Source: Acidiferrobacter sp. (GTDB taxonomy: Bacteria; Pseudomonadota; Gammaproteobacteria; Acidiferrobacterales; Acidiferrobacteraceae). From it: a stretch of DNA of 8,037 bases. Numbering within the stretch: position 1 is the first letter of the stretch; each line of letters opens with the position of its first letter. The DNA is taken from positions 1 through 8,037 of the forward strand of contig DAHWGZ010000068.1 of the NCBI GenBank assembly GCA_027335965.1, read 5' to 3'. Below, piece after piece: positions 1-6,135 of this stretch. Both the position numbers and the translations under genes were made by a program. Below the pieces are notes generated by a model. That model saw only the letters and a program-made list of their open reading frames with translations. It was not told the origin of the DNA and did no database searches.

Positions 1-44
1 CGCACCGCCTTCTTGGGCGCCGCCGCCTTCTTCTTCATTGCCAT
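1..44 (-). CDS. Lysine/alanine-rich histone-tail-like protein, N-terminus only (partial)
   Basis: Only the first 14 complete codons are in the window. They read MAMKKKAAAPKKAV and then run off the left edge. The start at 44 is supported by a GAAGGAG Shine-Dalgarno motif about 7 bases upstream. A second ATG lies two codons in (position 38) and could also serve. Runs of Lys and Ala with Pro are typical of bacterial histone H1-like or AlgP-type DNA-binding proteins, and also of basic tails fused to other nucleoid or RNA-binding domains. That family resemblance is an inference from composition; no domain is visible. Transcription would come from the long intergenic region to its right. Confidence 0.55.
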   Translation of the reverse strand, partial: MAMKKKAAAPKKAV

Positions 45-258
45 ACGCTCACTCCTTCGTTCATGTTAAGAGCTGCGCTCCGCCAACTCTCCGCCTCCCT
101 GAGTTCGGGCGTCGGGGCAAGGAGCCAACCGGCCAGTGCGCGACCGAAACGCCATATCGGCCGCATGTTGCGAGCGCGACATCTCGAGGCGCGCCCAATC
201 CCACCACTAACGGCGCACACGCCATCCACATCACGAGATCGCATTGCCGTCAAGCCTA

Positions 259-295
259 ACTGTAACAGCGATATCAACATTTGCAAACAATTTGC
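259..295 (-). promoter_or_regulatory. Candidate promoter and palindromic operator for the leftward gene
   Basis: This patch is clearly richer in A/T than its surroundings. On the minus strand, TTGCAA (286-281) is followed after 16 bases by TACAGT (264-259). Each hexamer matches the sigma-70 consensus at four of six positions. The inverted repeat GCAAA-CAA-TTTGC (283-295) overlaps the -35 hexamer and could be a regulator site. A transcript from here would have a leader of roughly 200 bases before the lysine-rich gene. The assignment rests only on motif similarity. Confidence 0.25.
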
Positions 296-444
296 GCGGC
301 CGTTTCGCAAGAAAGCGGGTCGACGGGCGCGGATGTTGCTTGCCACCCCGCTCGGGCGCGGCAAAGGAGACCACCAAAGGGCGTCCGCGAGGATAACGCC
401 GCCGGTTTGCGCACGCCCATGAAGCGAAAGGAACGAGGACGCGG

Positions 445-465
445 GATCGTGCATGATCGGTGCAT
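445..465. repeat. Imperfect tandem repeat, 10/11-base units
   Basis: GATCGTGCAT (445-454) is followed directly by GATCGGTGCAT (455-465), differing by one inserted G. The unit is too short to imply a known element, but a tandem pair in non-coding DNA upstream of a regulator gene could be a protein-binding site. Confidence 0.35.
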
Positions 466-492
466 CGAGGCGCATGACATCCGCCCGGCGGA

Positions 493-523
493 TTGCGCGT
501 CTGACGCCGCGCGAAACGCGCAA
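493..523. repeat. 8-bp inverted repeat, possible hairpin
   Basis: TTGCGCGT (493-500) and ACGCGCAA (516-523) are exact reverse complements separated by 15 bases, followed on the plus strand by ATTT. The tail is too short for a confident Rho-independent terminator. It may be a structured RNA element, a weak terminator or a dyad binding site. Confidence 0.35.
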
Positions 524-562
524 ATTTCCGTGAGCGGCCGCCCAATCGTCAACTCATGGGGT

Positions 563-604
563 CGGACGAGAGTCCGGCGCGCGCCAGTCGTGCGTCTGGC
601 ACGA
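563..604 (+). promoter_or_regulatory. Hairpin pair just upstream of the DksA-like gene's candidate promoter
   Basis: The first stem is CGGAC-GAGA-GTCCG (563-576), a 5-bp stem with a GNRA-type tetraloop. The second is TCGTGC-GTCTG-GCACGA (588-604), a 6-bp stem. An alternative pairing of GCCAG (583-587) with CTGGC (596-600) shares bases with the second stem, so the two pairings exclude each other. At DNA level the 588-604 dyad covers the place where a -35 box would sit for the -10 at 614. It could be an operator, or a structured leader if transcription starts further upstream. Confidence 0.35.
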
Positions 605-613
605 TAGGCGGCG

Positions 614-619
614 CATAAT
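614..619 (+). promoter_or_regulatory. Candidate -10 box for the DksA-like gene
   Basis: CATAAT matches the sigma-70 -10 consensus at five of six positions. It stands out in a G+C-rich context and would give a leader of about 70 bases. No good -35 hexamer lies 16-18 bases upstream (TGCGTC at 591-596 is weak), so activator dependence or a different start site is possible. Confidence 0.35.
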
Positions 620-695
620 GCCCCATGCGGGTTCATCTCGGGCAGTGTCTGCGCAGGCCATTTCCCCAGTTGCCGAGCCCGAAGGAGGGTTACCG

Positions 696-1094
696 ATGAC
701 CGAGCTTACTGCCACCGAGCTTCAGACATTGACCGACCAGCTCACGCGCCGGCGCCAGGACCTGCTGGCCATGATTCAGGCCGGAACCAGCGACGCGGGC
801 CATGACAATCTCCGTCACATAACCGGCGAGGTCGCGGATCCGGGGGATGAATCAACGGCCCTGCAACAAACCGACCTGAACCTGGCCGAGATGGAAAACG
901 AGGTCCGCGAGGTGCGCGCCATCGACCGCGCGCTCGAGCGCGTGAAGGAAGGCACTTACGGGTCGTGCATCGAATGCGGGTGCGAGATCCCCTACGCGCG
1001 CCTCGAGGCCTACCCGACCGCCGAACGCTGCACGGATTGCCAGACGCGTTACGAACGGCTCTATGGGGGACGCGACGTAACGCCGTCGCTTTAA
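696..1094 (+). CDS. TraR/DksA-family zinc-finger transcriptional regulator
   Basis: This 132-residue protein belongs to the DksA/TraR family, whose members bind in the RNA polymerase secondary channel and, often with ppGpp, alter initiation at rRNA and stress promoters. The start at 696 is chosen because GAAGGAGG (681-688) sits 7 bases upstream; an in-frame ATG at 618 overlaps the candidate -10 box and adds 26 non-conserved residues. An N-terminal helix and a coiled-coil region (about 1-85) precede a four-cysteine zinc finger, Cys91-X2-Cys94-X17-Cys112-X2-Cys115, with the family motif RLEAYPTAERC. The coiled-coil tip reads DPGDES (48-53). It keeps the two aspartates equivalent to Asp71 and Asp74 of E. 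coli DksA but has Ser where DksA has Ala76. It is also shorter than E. coli DksA (151 residues), so it may be a secondary paralogue rather than the housekeeping DksA; no symbol is assigned. Confidence 0.93.
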   Translation: MTELTATELQTLTDQLTRRRQDLLAMIQAGTSDAGHDNLRHITGEVADPGDESTALQQTDLNLAEMENEVREVRAIDRALERVKEGTYGSCIECGCEIPYARLEAYPTAERCTDCQTRYERLYGGRDVTPSL

Positions 1095-1162
1095 AAGGTT
1101 CGGTGCCCGGGTTTAAGCCGACGGCACGCGCCTCTTCGCGGGCGGCATGGATGCTGAAGGGG

Positions 1163-1182
1163 TGGCGTTTTGCAAGACGCCA
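1163..1182. repeat. Small inverted repeat downstream of the DksA-like gene
   Basis: TGGCGT (1163-1168) and ACGCCA (1177-1182) form a 6-bp stem with an 8-base loop, about 70 bases past the stop codon. There is no downstream T-tract, so it is not a standard intrinsic terminator. It may stabilise the 3' end of the transcript or have no function. Confidence 0.25.
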
Positions 1183-1212
1183 GCGCGGCCTTGACCCCGA
1201 AAGGCGGCGCCA

Positions 1213-1254
1213 CCGGGCGGCTCATCGACCGGACGGCGGTTGGGCGCCGCCCGG
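1213..1254. repeat. 9-bp G+C inverted repeat in the spacer before ugd
   Basis: CCGGGCGGC (1213-1221) is the exact reverse complement of GCCGCCCGG (1246-1254), with 24 bases between. The stem is all G/C and lies about 40 bases upstream of the candidate ugd promoter. Without a T-tract it does not qualify as a canonical terminator, but it may help end transcription from the DksA-like gene. Confidence 0.35.
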
Positions 1255-1288
1255 CGCGGCCGCGAACCGGGAGTCGCGTCGCGTGATC

Positions 1289-1297
1289 TGCTAGAAT
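1289..1297 (+). promoter_or_regulatory. Extended -10 promoter candidate for ugd
   Basis: TGCTAGAAT (1289-1297) is an extended -10 element (TGn followed by TAGAAT, five of six matches to TATAAT). No consensus -35 lies at the usual distance, which is common for extended -10 promoters. Transcription would begin near 1304, giving a leader of about 38 bases before the ugd ATG. Confidence 0.45.
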
Positions 1298-1341
1298 GTC
1301 CCGCGCGGCAGGCGTTGCCGTTTGGTGTGGTGGACACGACG

Positions 1342-2694
1342 ATGCAATTGACCGTGATAGGCACGGGGTACGTGGGGCTCGTAACGGGCGCATGCTTTGC
1401 CGAGATGGGCAACGAGGTCACCTGCGTCGACATAGACGAACGCAAGATCGAGAATCTCAAACGGGGCGTGCTGCCGATATACGAGCCGGGGCTCGAAACC
1501 ATCGTGAGCGGCAACGTGGCCGCGCAGCGGCTGCGCTTTAGCACCTCGCTTCAAGACGCCCTCGCCACGAGCGATGTCTACTTCATAGCAGTGGGCACGC
1601 CACCCAATGAAGACGGGTCGGCGGACTTGCGGCATGTCCTGAACGTCGCCCGCGACATCGGCCGCCACCTCGGTCATTACGCCATTGTCGTCGACAAGTC
1701 GACCGTGCCGGTCGGCACCGCGGAGCGCGTGCGCGGCGCGATCGCCGCGGAGCTCGAGGCCCGCGGTGTCGACATCCCCTTCGATGTGGTCAGCAATCCG
1801 GAGTTTTTGAAGGAAGGCGATGCCGTTGCCGATTTCATGCGGCCCGACCGCGTCATCGTCGGCTGCGAATCGGATAGGGCGCGCGACCGGATGCGGGATC
1901 TTTACGCGACCTTCATGCGGAACCACGAACGCCTGCTGTTCATGAGCGTGCGGGCGGCGGAGATGACGAAATACGCCGCCAACGCCATGCTGGCGACGAA
2001 GATATCGTTCATCAACGAGATCGCCAATCTTTGCGAGCGCCTGGACGTGGATGTCGAGAGCGTGCGCCGCGGCATAGGGTCGGACAGCCGCATAGGCTAC
2101 TCATTCATCTATCCCGGCTGCGGCTACGGCGGCTCGTGTTTCCCGAAGGACGTCAAGGCCATCGTGCGCATGGCCGACGATTGCGGATTCGAGCCCACGG
2201 TCTTGAAGGCGGTGGAGGCGCGCAACGAGCAGCAAAAGCATCTGCTGTTTGCGCATATCGTCGGCGAATACGGCAAGGATCTCAAAGGGCGTCATTTTGC
2301 CCTTTGGGGGCTCGCCTTCAAGCCCGGCACGGATGATATGCGCGAGGCCTCGTCGATCGTGCTCCTGGAGGCCTTGATCGGGGCGGGCGCGCGGGTCACG
2401 GCCTACGACCCGGTGGCGATGACGGCCGCGCGCCACGAGCTCCCGGAGTCCTGGTTCAAGAGCGGCTCGCTCGTGCTCGCGGATGATCAATACCGGGCGC
2501 TGGAGGGGGCCGATGCCCTGATCCTGGTCACGGAATGGAAGCCTTTCCGGCATCCGGATTTCGAACGCATGGGACGGCTTCTCAGAGAGCCGCGCATCTT
2601 CGATGGCCGCAACCAATACGATCCGGAGCGGCTCTCGGAGGCCGGATTCCGTTATATGGGCATCGGGCGCTCCAACACCCGTCAACCGGAATAA
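1342..2694 (+). CDS. ugd: UDP-glucose 6-dehydrogenase
   Basis: This 450-residue cytoplasmic enzyme oxidises UDP-glucose twice with NAD+ to give UDP-glucuronate, the precursor for L-Ara4N, UDP-xylose and acidic polysaccharides. The start at 1342 places the Rossmann motif GTGYVGL at residues 7-13, as in the family; the frame is open for 34 codons upstream, but that extension is not family-like. The ribosome site (GGTGG, 8 bases upstream) is weak. Visible motifs are KSTVPVGT (119-126), NPEFLKEG (152-159), EMTKYAANA with Lys210 and Asn214, and the active-site segment GCGYGGSCFPKD with catalytic Cys266, Lys269 and Asp270. The UDP-binding C-terminal domain carries GLAFKPGTDDMRE. The length fits the longer bacterial class (E. 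coli Ugd is 388 residues). Its product is the substrate of the ArnA-type enzyme encoded at the right end of the window, so the two probably serve the same pathway although they lie on opposite strands. Confidence 0.97.
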   Translation: MQLTVIGTGYVGLVTGACFAEMGNEVTCVDIDERKIENLKRGVLPIYEPGLETIVSGNVAAQRLRFSTSLQDALATSDVYFIAVGTPPNEDGSADLRHVLNVARDIGRHLGHYAIVVDKSTVPVGTAERVRGAIAAELEARGVDIPFDVVSNPEFLKEGDAVADFMRPDRVIVGCESDRARDRMRDLYATFMRNHERLLFMSVRAAEMTKYAANAMLATKISFINEIANLCERLDVDVESVRRGIGSDSRIGYSFIYPGCGYGGSCFPKDVKAIVRMADDCGFEPTVLKAVEARNEQQKHLLFAHIVGEYGKDLKGRHFALWGLAFKPGTDDMREASSIVLLEALIGAGARVTAYDPVAMTAARHELPESWFKSGSLVLADDQYRALEGADALILVTEWKPFRHPDFERMGRLLREPRIFDGRNQYDPERLSEAGFRYMGIGRSNTRQPE

Positions 2695-2704
2695 GCTTCG
2701 ACAG

Positions 2705-2733
2705 TTGACAGGGGACGACGGCCGCCGTAGCGT
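2705..2733 (+). promoter_or_regulatory. Candidate sigma-70 promoter for bioB
   Basis: A perfect TTGACA (2705-2710) is followed after exactly 17 bases by TAGCGT (2728-2733), which keeps the T, A and final T most important for a -10 box. Transcription would start near 2740, leaving a very short leader whose first bases are the Shine-Dalgarno site AGGAGG (2741-2746). The alternative is that bioB is read only from the ugd promoter. Confidence 0.35.
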
Positions 2734-2750
2734 GGCCGCGAGGAGGAGCC

Positions 2751-3707
2751 ATGACCCACACTACGCATGCCGTCGAAGAACTGTTCGCCCGCGCCTTTTT
2801 TGATCTTCTGTTCGAGGCCCATACGATCCACAGGCGCCATTTCGACGCCAACGAGATCCAGATCAGCACGCTGCTTTCGATCAAGACCGGTGGCTGTCCG
2901 GAGGATTGCGGATACTGCCCGCAGTCGCGGCGTCATGACACGAACGTTCAGGACGAGGCCTTGCTGGGCGTCGATGAGGTGGTGGCGGCCGCGCGCCGCG
3001 CCAAGGCGGCCGGCGCCGGGCGCTTTTGCATGGGGGCGGCATGGCGTGGCCCCAAGGAAGGCGATTTAAAGCGCGTGACGGAGATGGTCGCCGCGATCCG
3101 CGGCCTGGGCCTCGAGACCTGCGCGACGCTCGGGCTTTTGCGCGAGGGCCAGGCCGAGCAGCTGGCCTCGGCCGGACTCGATTATTACAACCACAACCTC
3201 GACACCAGCCCGGAATTCTACGGAGAGGTGATAGGGACGCGGACCTACGACGATCGCCTGGAGACCCTCTCCCGGGTGCGCAAGGCCGGGCTCAAGGTGT
3301 GCTGCGGGGGGATAGTGGGCATGGGGGAGACGCGCCACGACCGCGCCGGACTCATCGCCCAGCTCGCGGCGCTCGATCCGCCGCCGGAGAGCGTGCCGAT
3401 CAACCTTCTGGTCCGCGTGCCGGGGACGCCGCTTGGGGATCAACCAAGCCTCGAGCCCTTCGAGTTCGTGCGCACCATCGCCGTGGCGCGCATCTGTCTG
3501 CCGACGAGCCGCGTACGCATCGCCGCGGGCCGCGAGGGCATGAGCGAGGAGCTGCAGGCCTTGTGTTACTTCGCGGGCGCCAATTCGATCTTCTCGGGCG
3601 ACGTGCTGCTCACCACGCCAAACCCCAGCGTCGCCGCCGATCAGGTCTTGTTCGGCAAACTCGGCCTCAGGGCCGCCTCTGGCGCGGGCGATACGGCGGC
3701 ACGTTGA
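2751..3707 (+). CDS. bioB: Biotin synthase (radical SAM)
   Basis: BioB inserts sulphur into dethiobiotin to form biotin, the last step of biotin synthesis in the cytoplasm. The 318-residue protein starts at an ATG preceded 4 bases upstream by AGGAGG. The radical-SAM cluster motif is Cys49-X3-Cys53-X2-Cys56 (CPEDCGYC). The ligands of the second [2Fe-2S] cluster align with the E. coli enzyme at an offset of four: Cys93 (FCMGAAW), Cys124 (ETCATLG), Cys184 (VCCGG) and the Arg in the AGREGM segment. Other signature segments include [23 protein letters not shown] and GANSIFSGD. The C-terminus after KLGL is only about 12 residues, against roughly 36 in E. coli (346 residues), so the poorly conserved tail is short while the catalytic barrel is complete. 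No bioF, bioH, bioC or bioD lies beside it. It follows ugd by 56 bases, and its last 41 bases overlap the end of the convergent hrpB. Confidence 0.97.
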   Translation: MTHTTHAVEELFARAFFDLLFEAHTIHRRHFDANEIQISTLLSIKTGGCPEDCGYCPQSRRHDTNVQDEALLGVDEVVAAARRAKAAGAGRFCMGAAWRGPKEGDLKRVTEMVAAIRGLGLETCATLGLLREGQAEQLASAGLDYYNHNLDTSPEFYGEVIGTRTYDDRLETLSRVRKAGLKVCCGGIVGMGETRHDRAGLIAQLAALDPPPESVPINLLVRVPGTPLGDQPSLEPFEFVRTIAVARICLPTSRVRIAAGREGMSEELQALCYFAGANSIFSGDVLLTTPNPSVAADQVLFGKLGLRAASGAGDTAAR

Positions 3708-6135
3708 GCGGATCCAGGGGCCACTCGTGGCGCGGGTAGCGGGCCGCGAGCGCGCGCCTGAGCTCGGGGTAGGCCTTTTGCCAGAAACCCCGGAGGTCGG
3801 AGGTCACCTGGAGCGGCCGACGCGCCGGCGACAGCAGTTCGATTGTGACCGCGACGCGACCGGCACAGAGCCTCGGCGTCTCGCTCATCCCCAAGAACTC
3901 CTGCAAGGGGGCCGCGAGCACGGGGGCGCCGCCTGCGGTATAACGCAGCGGATAAGAACGGCCGGAGCGCAGCGGCAGCGAGGCCGGCGCCAGGCGCTCG
4001 AGTTCGTGTTGTTGGGCGGGCGAGAGCAGTCCATGACGGAGCCCGCGCGCCACGTCGACCCCCACGCTCTTTCCCCTGGACGCCAGGACCGCCGCGGAAA
4101 GCCACTGGGCATGACCGGCGAGCGCGGCGTCGCTGACATCGGGCCAGCCCTCCGGCGATGGCAAGGAGCCGAGCCACGCGAGACGCGCGCGCAGGGTCAC
4201 CGCCTCCTCGGTCCAAGGGAGCGCGGCAAGGCCCGCGCGCCGCACCGCGGCCTCCAGGGCCCCTGGGAAATCCGCGTCGGCGGGAACCGCGCATGGGAGC
4301 GCCTGTAAGCGGATGTCGCCCAGGCAGCGCTCCTTGTGCGCGGCAAAGGCCTGCGCGCGCTCATCCCAGCGCACGTGCAGGCGCTCGACGGCCGATCGCT
4401 CCGCCTCATCCCACGGCGAGCCATGGAGCGGCGCCGCCAGGCGGATCCACGGACCCTCGGCGGTCTCCTCGACGATCAGCGCCAAAAGCGCGTGCTGGCG
4501 GCTCAAGGGGTCTGCGCGCGCAAGCCGCGCGCGGGGGCCCGAGGCCAGCTTGAAGGTCGCGGCCTCGCCGTTTTCGTCCACGCGCACCGCGATGCGATCG
4601 CCATGGACCGGCAGGAGGAGCCGCGCCATCTCTTCCTCGCTTGCGCCCTCGCCGGCCCAGGTCGGCACGCGCGATCGCCTGGCGAGACGGCGCATGCGCC
4701 TTCCGGCCGCCGAGTCCGGATGCGCCCGCAGCCACGCAAGCCGGGTCGCGACCGCGACATCATCGCGATCACGGATCGTGTCGCGCTCGTCTACGATCGC
4801 CGCCATGGCGCACACCAAGGGCCTGTGCGCGGGCGCGGCGTGGGCCAGCATCGCCCCCAGACGCGGATTGAACCCCAGGTCCACGGTGCGGCGGCCGGCG
4901 GCCGTGATCCGGCCATCCAGGGCGAGCAGCCCAAGCCCCTGGAGGAACTGGCGCGCGGCCACGAGCGCCGGAGACGGCGGGGGCGTCAGCCAATGCAAGC
5001 CGCCGGCATCCGGCGTCCCCCAGGCGGCGAGATCGAGCGCCAGCGCGCTGAGGTCGGCCTGCTCGATCTCGGGGCGCGCGAAGCGGGGCCGGCCACGCTG
5101 ATCGTCCCGGGTCCATAGGCGCAGGCAATGGCCAGGGCGCACGCGTCCCGCGCGCCCGGCGCGCTGGTCGGCGATATCCTGGCTCGCGGGAGAGGTGACG
5201 AGGCGCGTAAATCCGTTGGCATGATCGAAGCAGGCGGTGCGCATGAGGCCCGCGTCCACGACGCCATCGACGCGCGGCAACGTGATGCTGCTTTGCGCGA
5301 CCGCGCTTGCGAGGATCACGCGGCGCGGTCCCTCGTGTTCCCGGACCAGGTCCTGCTCCGCGCCCGACATCGCGCCATGGAGGCGGCGCAGCACGATGCC
5401 CATGGCCACCATATCGCCTTCCAGCACCCGCTCGCAGTGGACGATCTCGCGCATGCCGGGCAGAAACACCAACACGTCGCCGCAAGTGGCGGCCAGCACC
5501 CGCAGCACGCCATCGCGCACGAGCCGGTCGAGGCGCGCGCCGGCGGTGCCCGAGAGGTAGTCGATGGCCACGGGGAATTGCCGTCCCTGCGACTCCACGA
5601 GGGGCGCATCGGGAAAATACCGGGTGAAGGCGGTATCGGCGAGGGTGGCCGACATGAGCAGGATGCGCAGATCGGGGCGCAGGCCCGACTGGACATCGCG
5701 GACCAGGGCCAGGCCCAGGTCCGTCGCCAGGTGCCGCTCGTGCACCTCGTCGAAGATCACAAGGCCGGTGTCGGCAAGCTCGGGATCGCGCTGCAGGCGG
5801 CGCGTCAACACGCCCTCGGTCATGACCTCGATGCGCGTCGCCTCCGAGACCGCGGTCTCGGTGCCGGTGCGGTAGCCGATGGTGGCGCCAGGCCGCTCGC
5901 CGATGGCCGAGGCCATCCATTCGCAGGCCAGGCGCGCCGCCAGCCTGCGGGGCTCCAGCATGAGGATCTTGCGCGCGCCAAGGACCGGGAGATCAAGCAG
6001 CGCCGGGGGTATGGCGGTGGTCTTGCCGCTACCGGTGGGCGCCGACAGGAGCACCACGCCGTGGTCCGACAGGGCCGCCCGCAGGTCGCCGAGGCAGGCG
6101 GTGACCGGCAGGGCGTCTGGCCCGGAGGCCGTCAC
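3667..6135 (-). CDS. hrpB: ATP-dependent helicase HrpB (DEAH family)
   Basis: This 822-residue protein is a full-length HrpB, a bacterial DEAH/RHA-type superfamily 2 helicase whose cellular role remains poorly defined. Motifs in order are Walker A APTGSGKT (32-39, Lys38), DEVHER (129-134, motif II), MSAT (161-164, motif III) and QRAGRAGR (324-331, motif VI). A helicase-associated region follows, and the C-terminus has the HrpB-specific end: [17 protein letters not shown], then [10 protein letters not shown]. The start is a GTG at 6135, about eight residues before the conserved LPV segment. It overlaps the arnD stop as GTGA, which suggests translational coupling; the nearest Shine-Dalgarno-like AAGG is weak and about 13 bases away. 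The gene is last in the minus-strand unit and overlaps bioB at its 3' end. Nothing in the family links HrpB to lipid A, so its place here is probably organisational. Confidence 0.97.
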   Translation of the reverse strand: MTASGPDALPVTACLGDLRAALSDHGVVLLSAPTGSGKTTAIPPALLDLPVLGARKILMLEPRRLAARLACEWMASAIGERPGATIGYRTGTETAVSEATRIEVMTEGVLTRRLQRDPELADTGLVIFDEVHERHLATDLGLALVRDVQSGLRPDLRILLMSATLADTAFTRYFPDAPLVESQGRQFPVAIDYLSGTAGARLDRLVRDGVLRVLAATCGDVLVFLPGMREIVHCERVLEGDMVAMGIVLRRLHGAMSGAEQDLVREHEGPRRVILASAVAQSSITLPRVDGVVDAGLMRTACFDHANGFTRLVTSPASQDIADQRAGRAGRVRPGHCLRLWTRDDQRGRPRFARPEIEQADLSALALDLAAWGTPDAGGLHWLTPPPSPALVAARQFLQGLGLLALDGRITAAGRRTVDLGFNPRLGAMLAHAAPAHRPLVCAMAAIVDERDTIRDRDDVAVATRLAWLRAHPDSAAGRRMRRLARRSRVPTWAGEGASEEEMARLLLPVHGDRIAVRVDENGEAATFKLASGPRARLARADPLSRQHALLALIVEETAEGPWIRLAAPLHGSPWDEAERSAVERLHVRWDERAQAFAAHKERCLGDIRLQALPCAVPADADFPGALEAAVRRAGLAALPWTEEAVTLRARLAWLGSLPSPEGWPDVSDAALAGHAQWLSAAVLASRGKSVGVDVARGLRHGLLSPAQQHELERLAPASLPLRSGRSYPLRYTAGGAPVLAAPLQEFLGMSETPRLCAGRVAVTIELLSPARRPLQVTSDLRGFWQKAYPELRRALAARYPRHEWPLDPLNVPPYRPRQRRP
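5844..5861. repeat. 18-bp perfect palindrome inside hrpB
   Basis: CCGAGACCG (5844-5852) is followed immediately by its reverse complement CGGTCTCGG (5853-5861). In RNA this would fold as a 7-bp stem with a CGCG loop. It lies in the part of hrpB encoding TETAVSE, between the Walker A and DEVH motifs. It may be coincidental in G+C-rich coding DNA. Confidence 0.5.

Larger units (their letters stand above)
45..695. other. Long intergenic region with scattered inverted repeats, no supported gene
   Basis: This 651-base stretch separates two divergent genes. Open frames run through it on both strands, but none has a convincing ribosome site, a recognisable protein family or the codon bias of the neighbouring genes. 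It contains a relatively AT-rich patch around 255-295 with a small palindrome, a hairpin at 340-364, an imperfect tandem repeat at 445-465, an 8-bp inverted repeat at 493-523, a GNRA-loop hairpin at 563-576 and a further hairpin at 588-604. It presumably carries promoters for both flanking genes. An unannotated small RNA is possible, but I recognise no known RNA family here. Confidence 0.6.

Noticed and set aside
35..523. Minus-strand open frame of 162 codons across the left intergenic region
   Set aside because: It overlaps the well-supported start and ribosome site of the lysine-rich gene in another frame, has no ribosome site of its own and no recognisable family.
281..607. Plus-strand open frame of 108 codons, and an AAGGAGA motif at 364-370
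   Set aside because: The Shine-Dalgarno-like motif is not followed by an ATG, GTG or TTG at useful distance, and the frame has weak codon bias and no family resemblance.
618..695. Upstream ATG that would add 26 residues to the DksA-like protein
   Set aside because: It overlaps the candidate -10 box, has no ribosome site, and the added residues are not part of the family; the ATG at 696 has a strong site.
1240..1341. 34-codon N-terminal extension of Ugd
   Set aside because: The family begins directly before the GTGYVGL nucleotide-binding motif, and the extension would include the extended -10 promoter candidate.
2101..2685. Minus-strand frames inside ugd
   Set aside because: They are antisense to the catalytic and UDP-binding parts of Ugd, with no ribosome site or family match.
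3720..3731. GCCAC/GTGGC dyad after bioB as a terminator
   Set aside because: Only four pairs can form around the loop, no T-tract follows, and the sequence lies inside the conserved hrpB C-terminus.
4313..5118. Two overlapping plus-strand frames of about 260 codons each
   Set aside because: Both are antisense to the conserved middle of hrpB, in different frames, with Arg/Ala-rich composition and no ribosome site.
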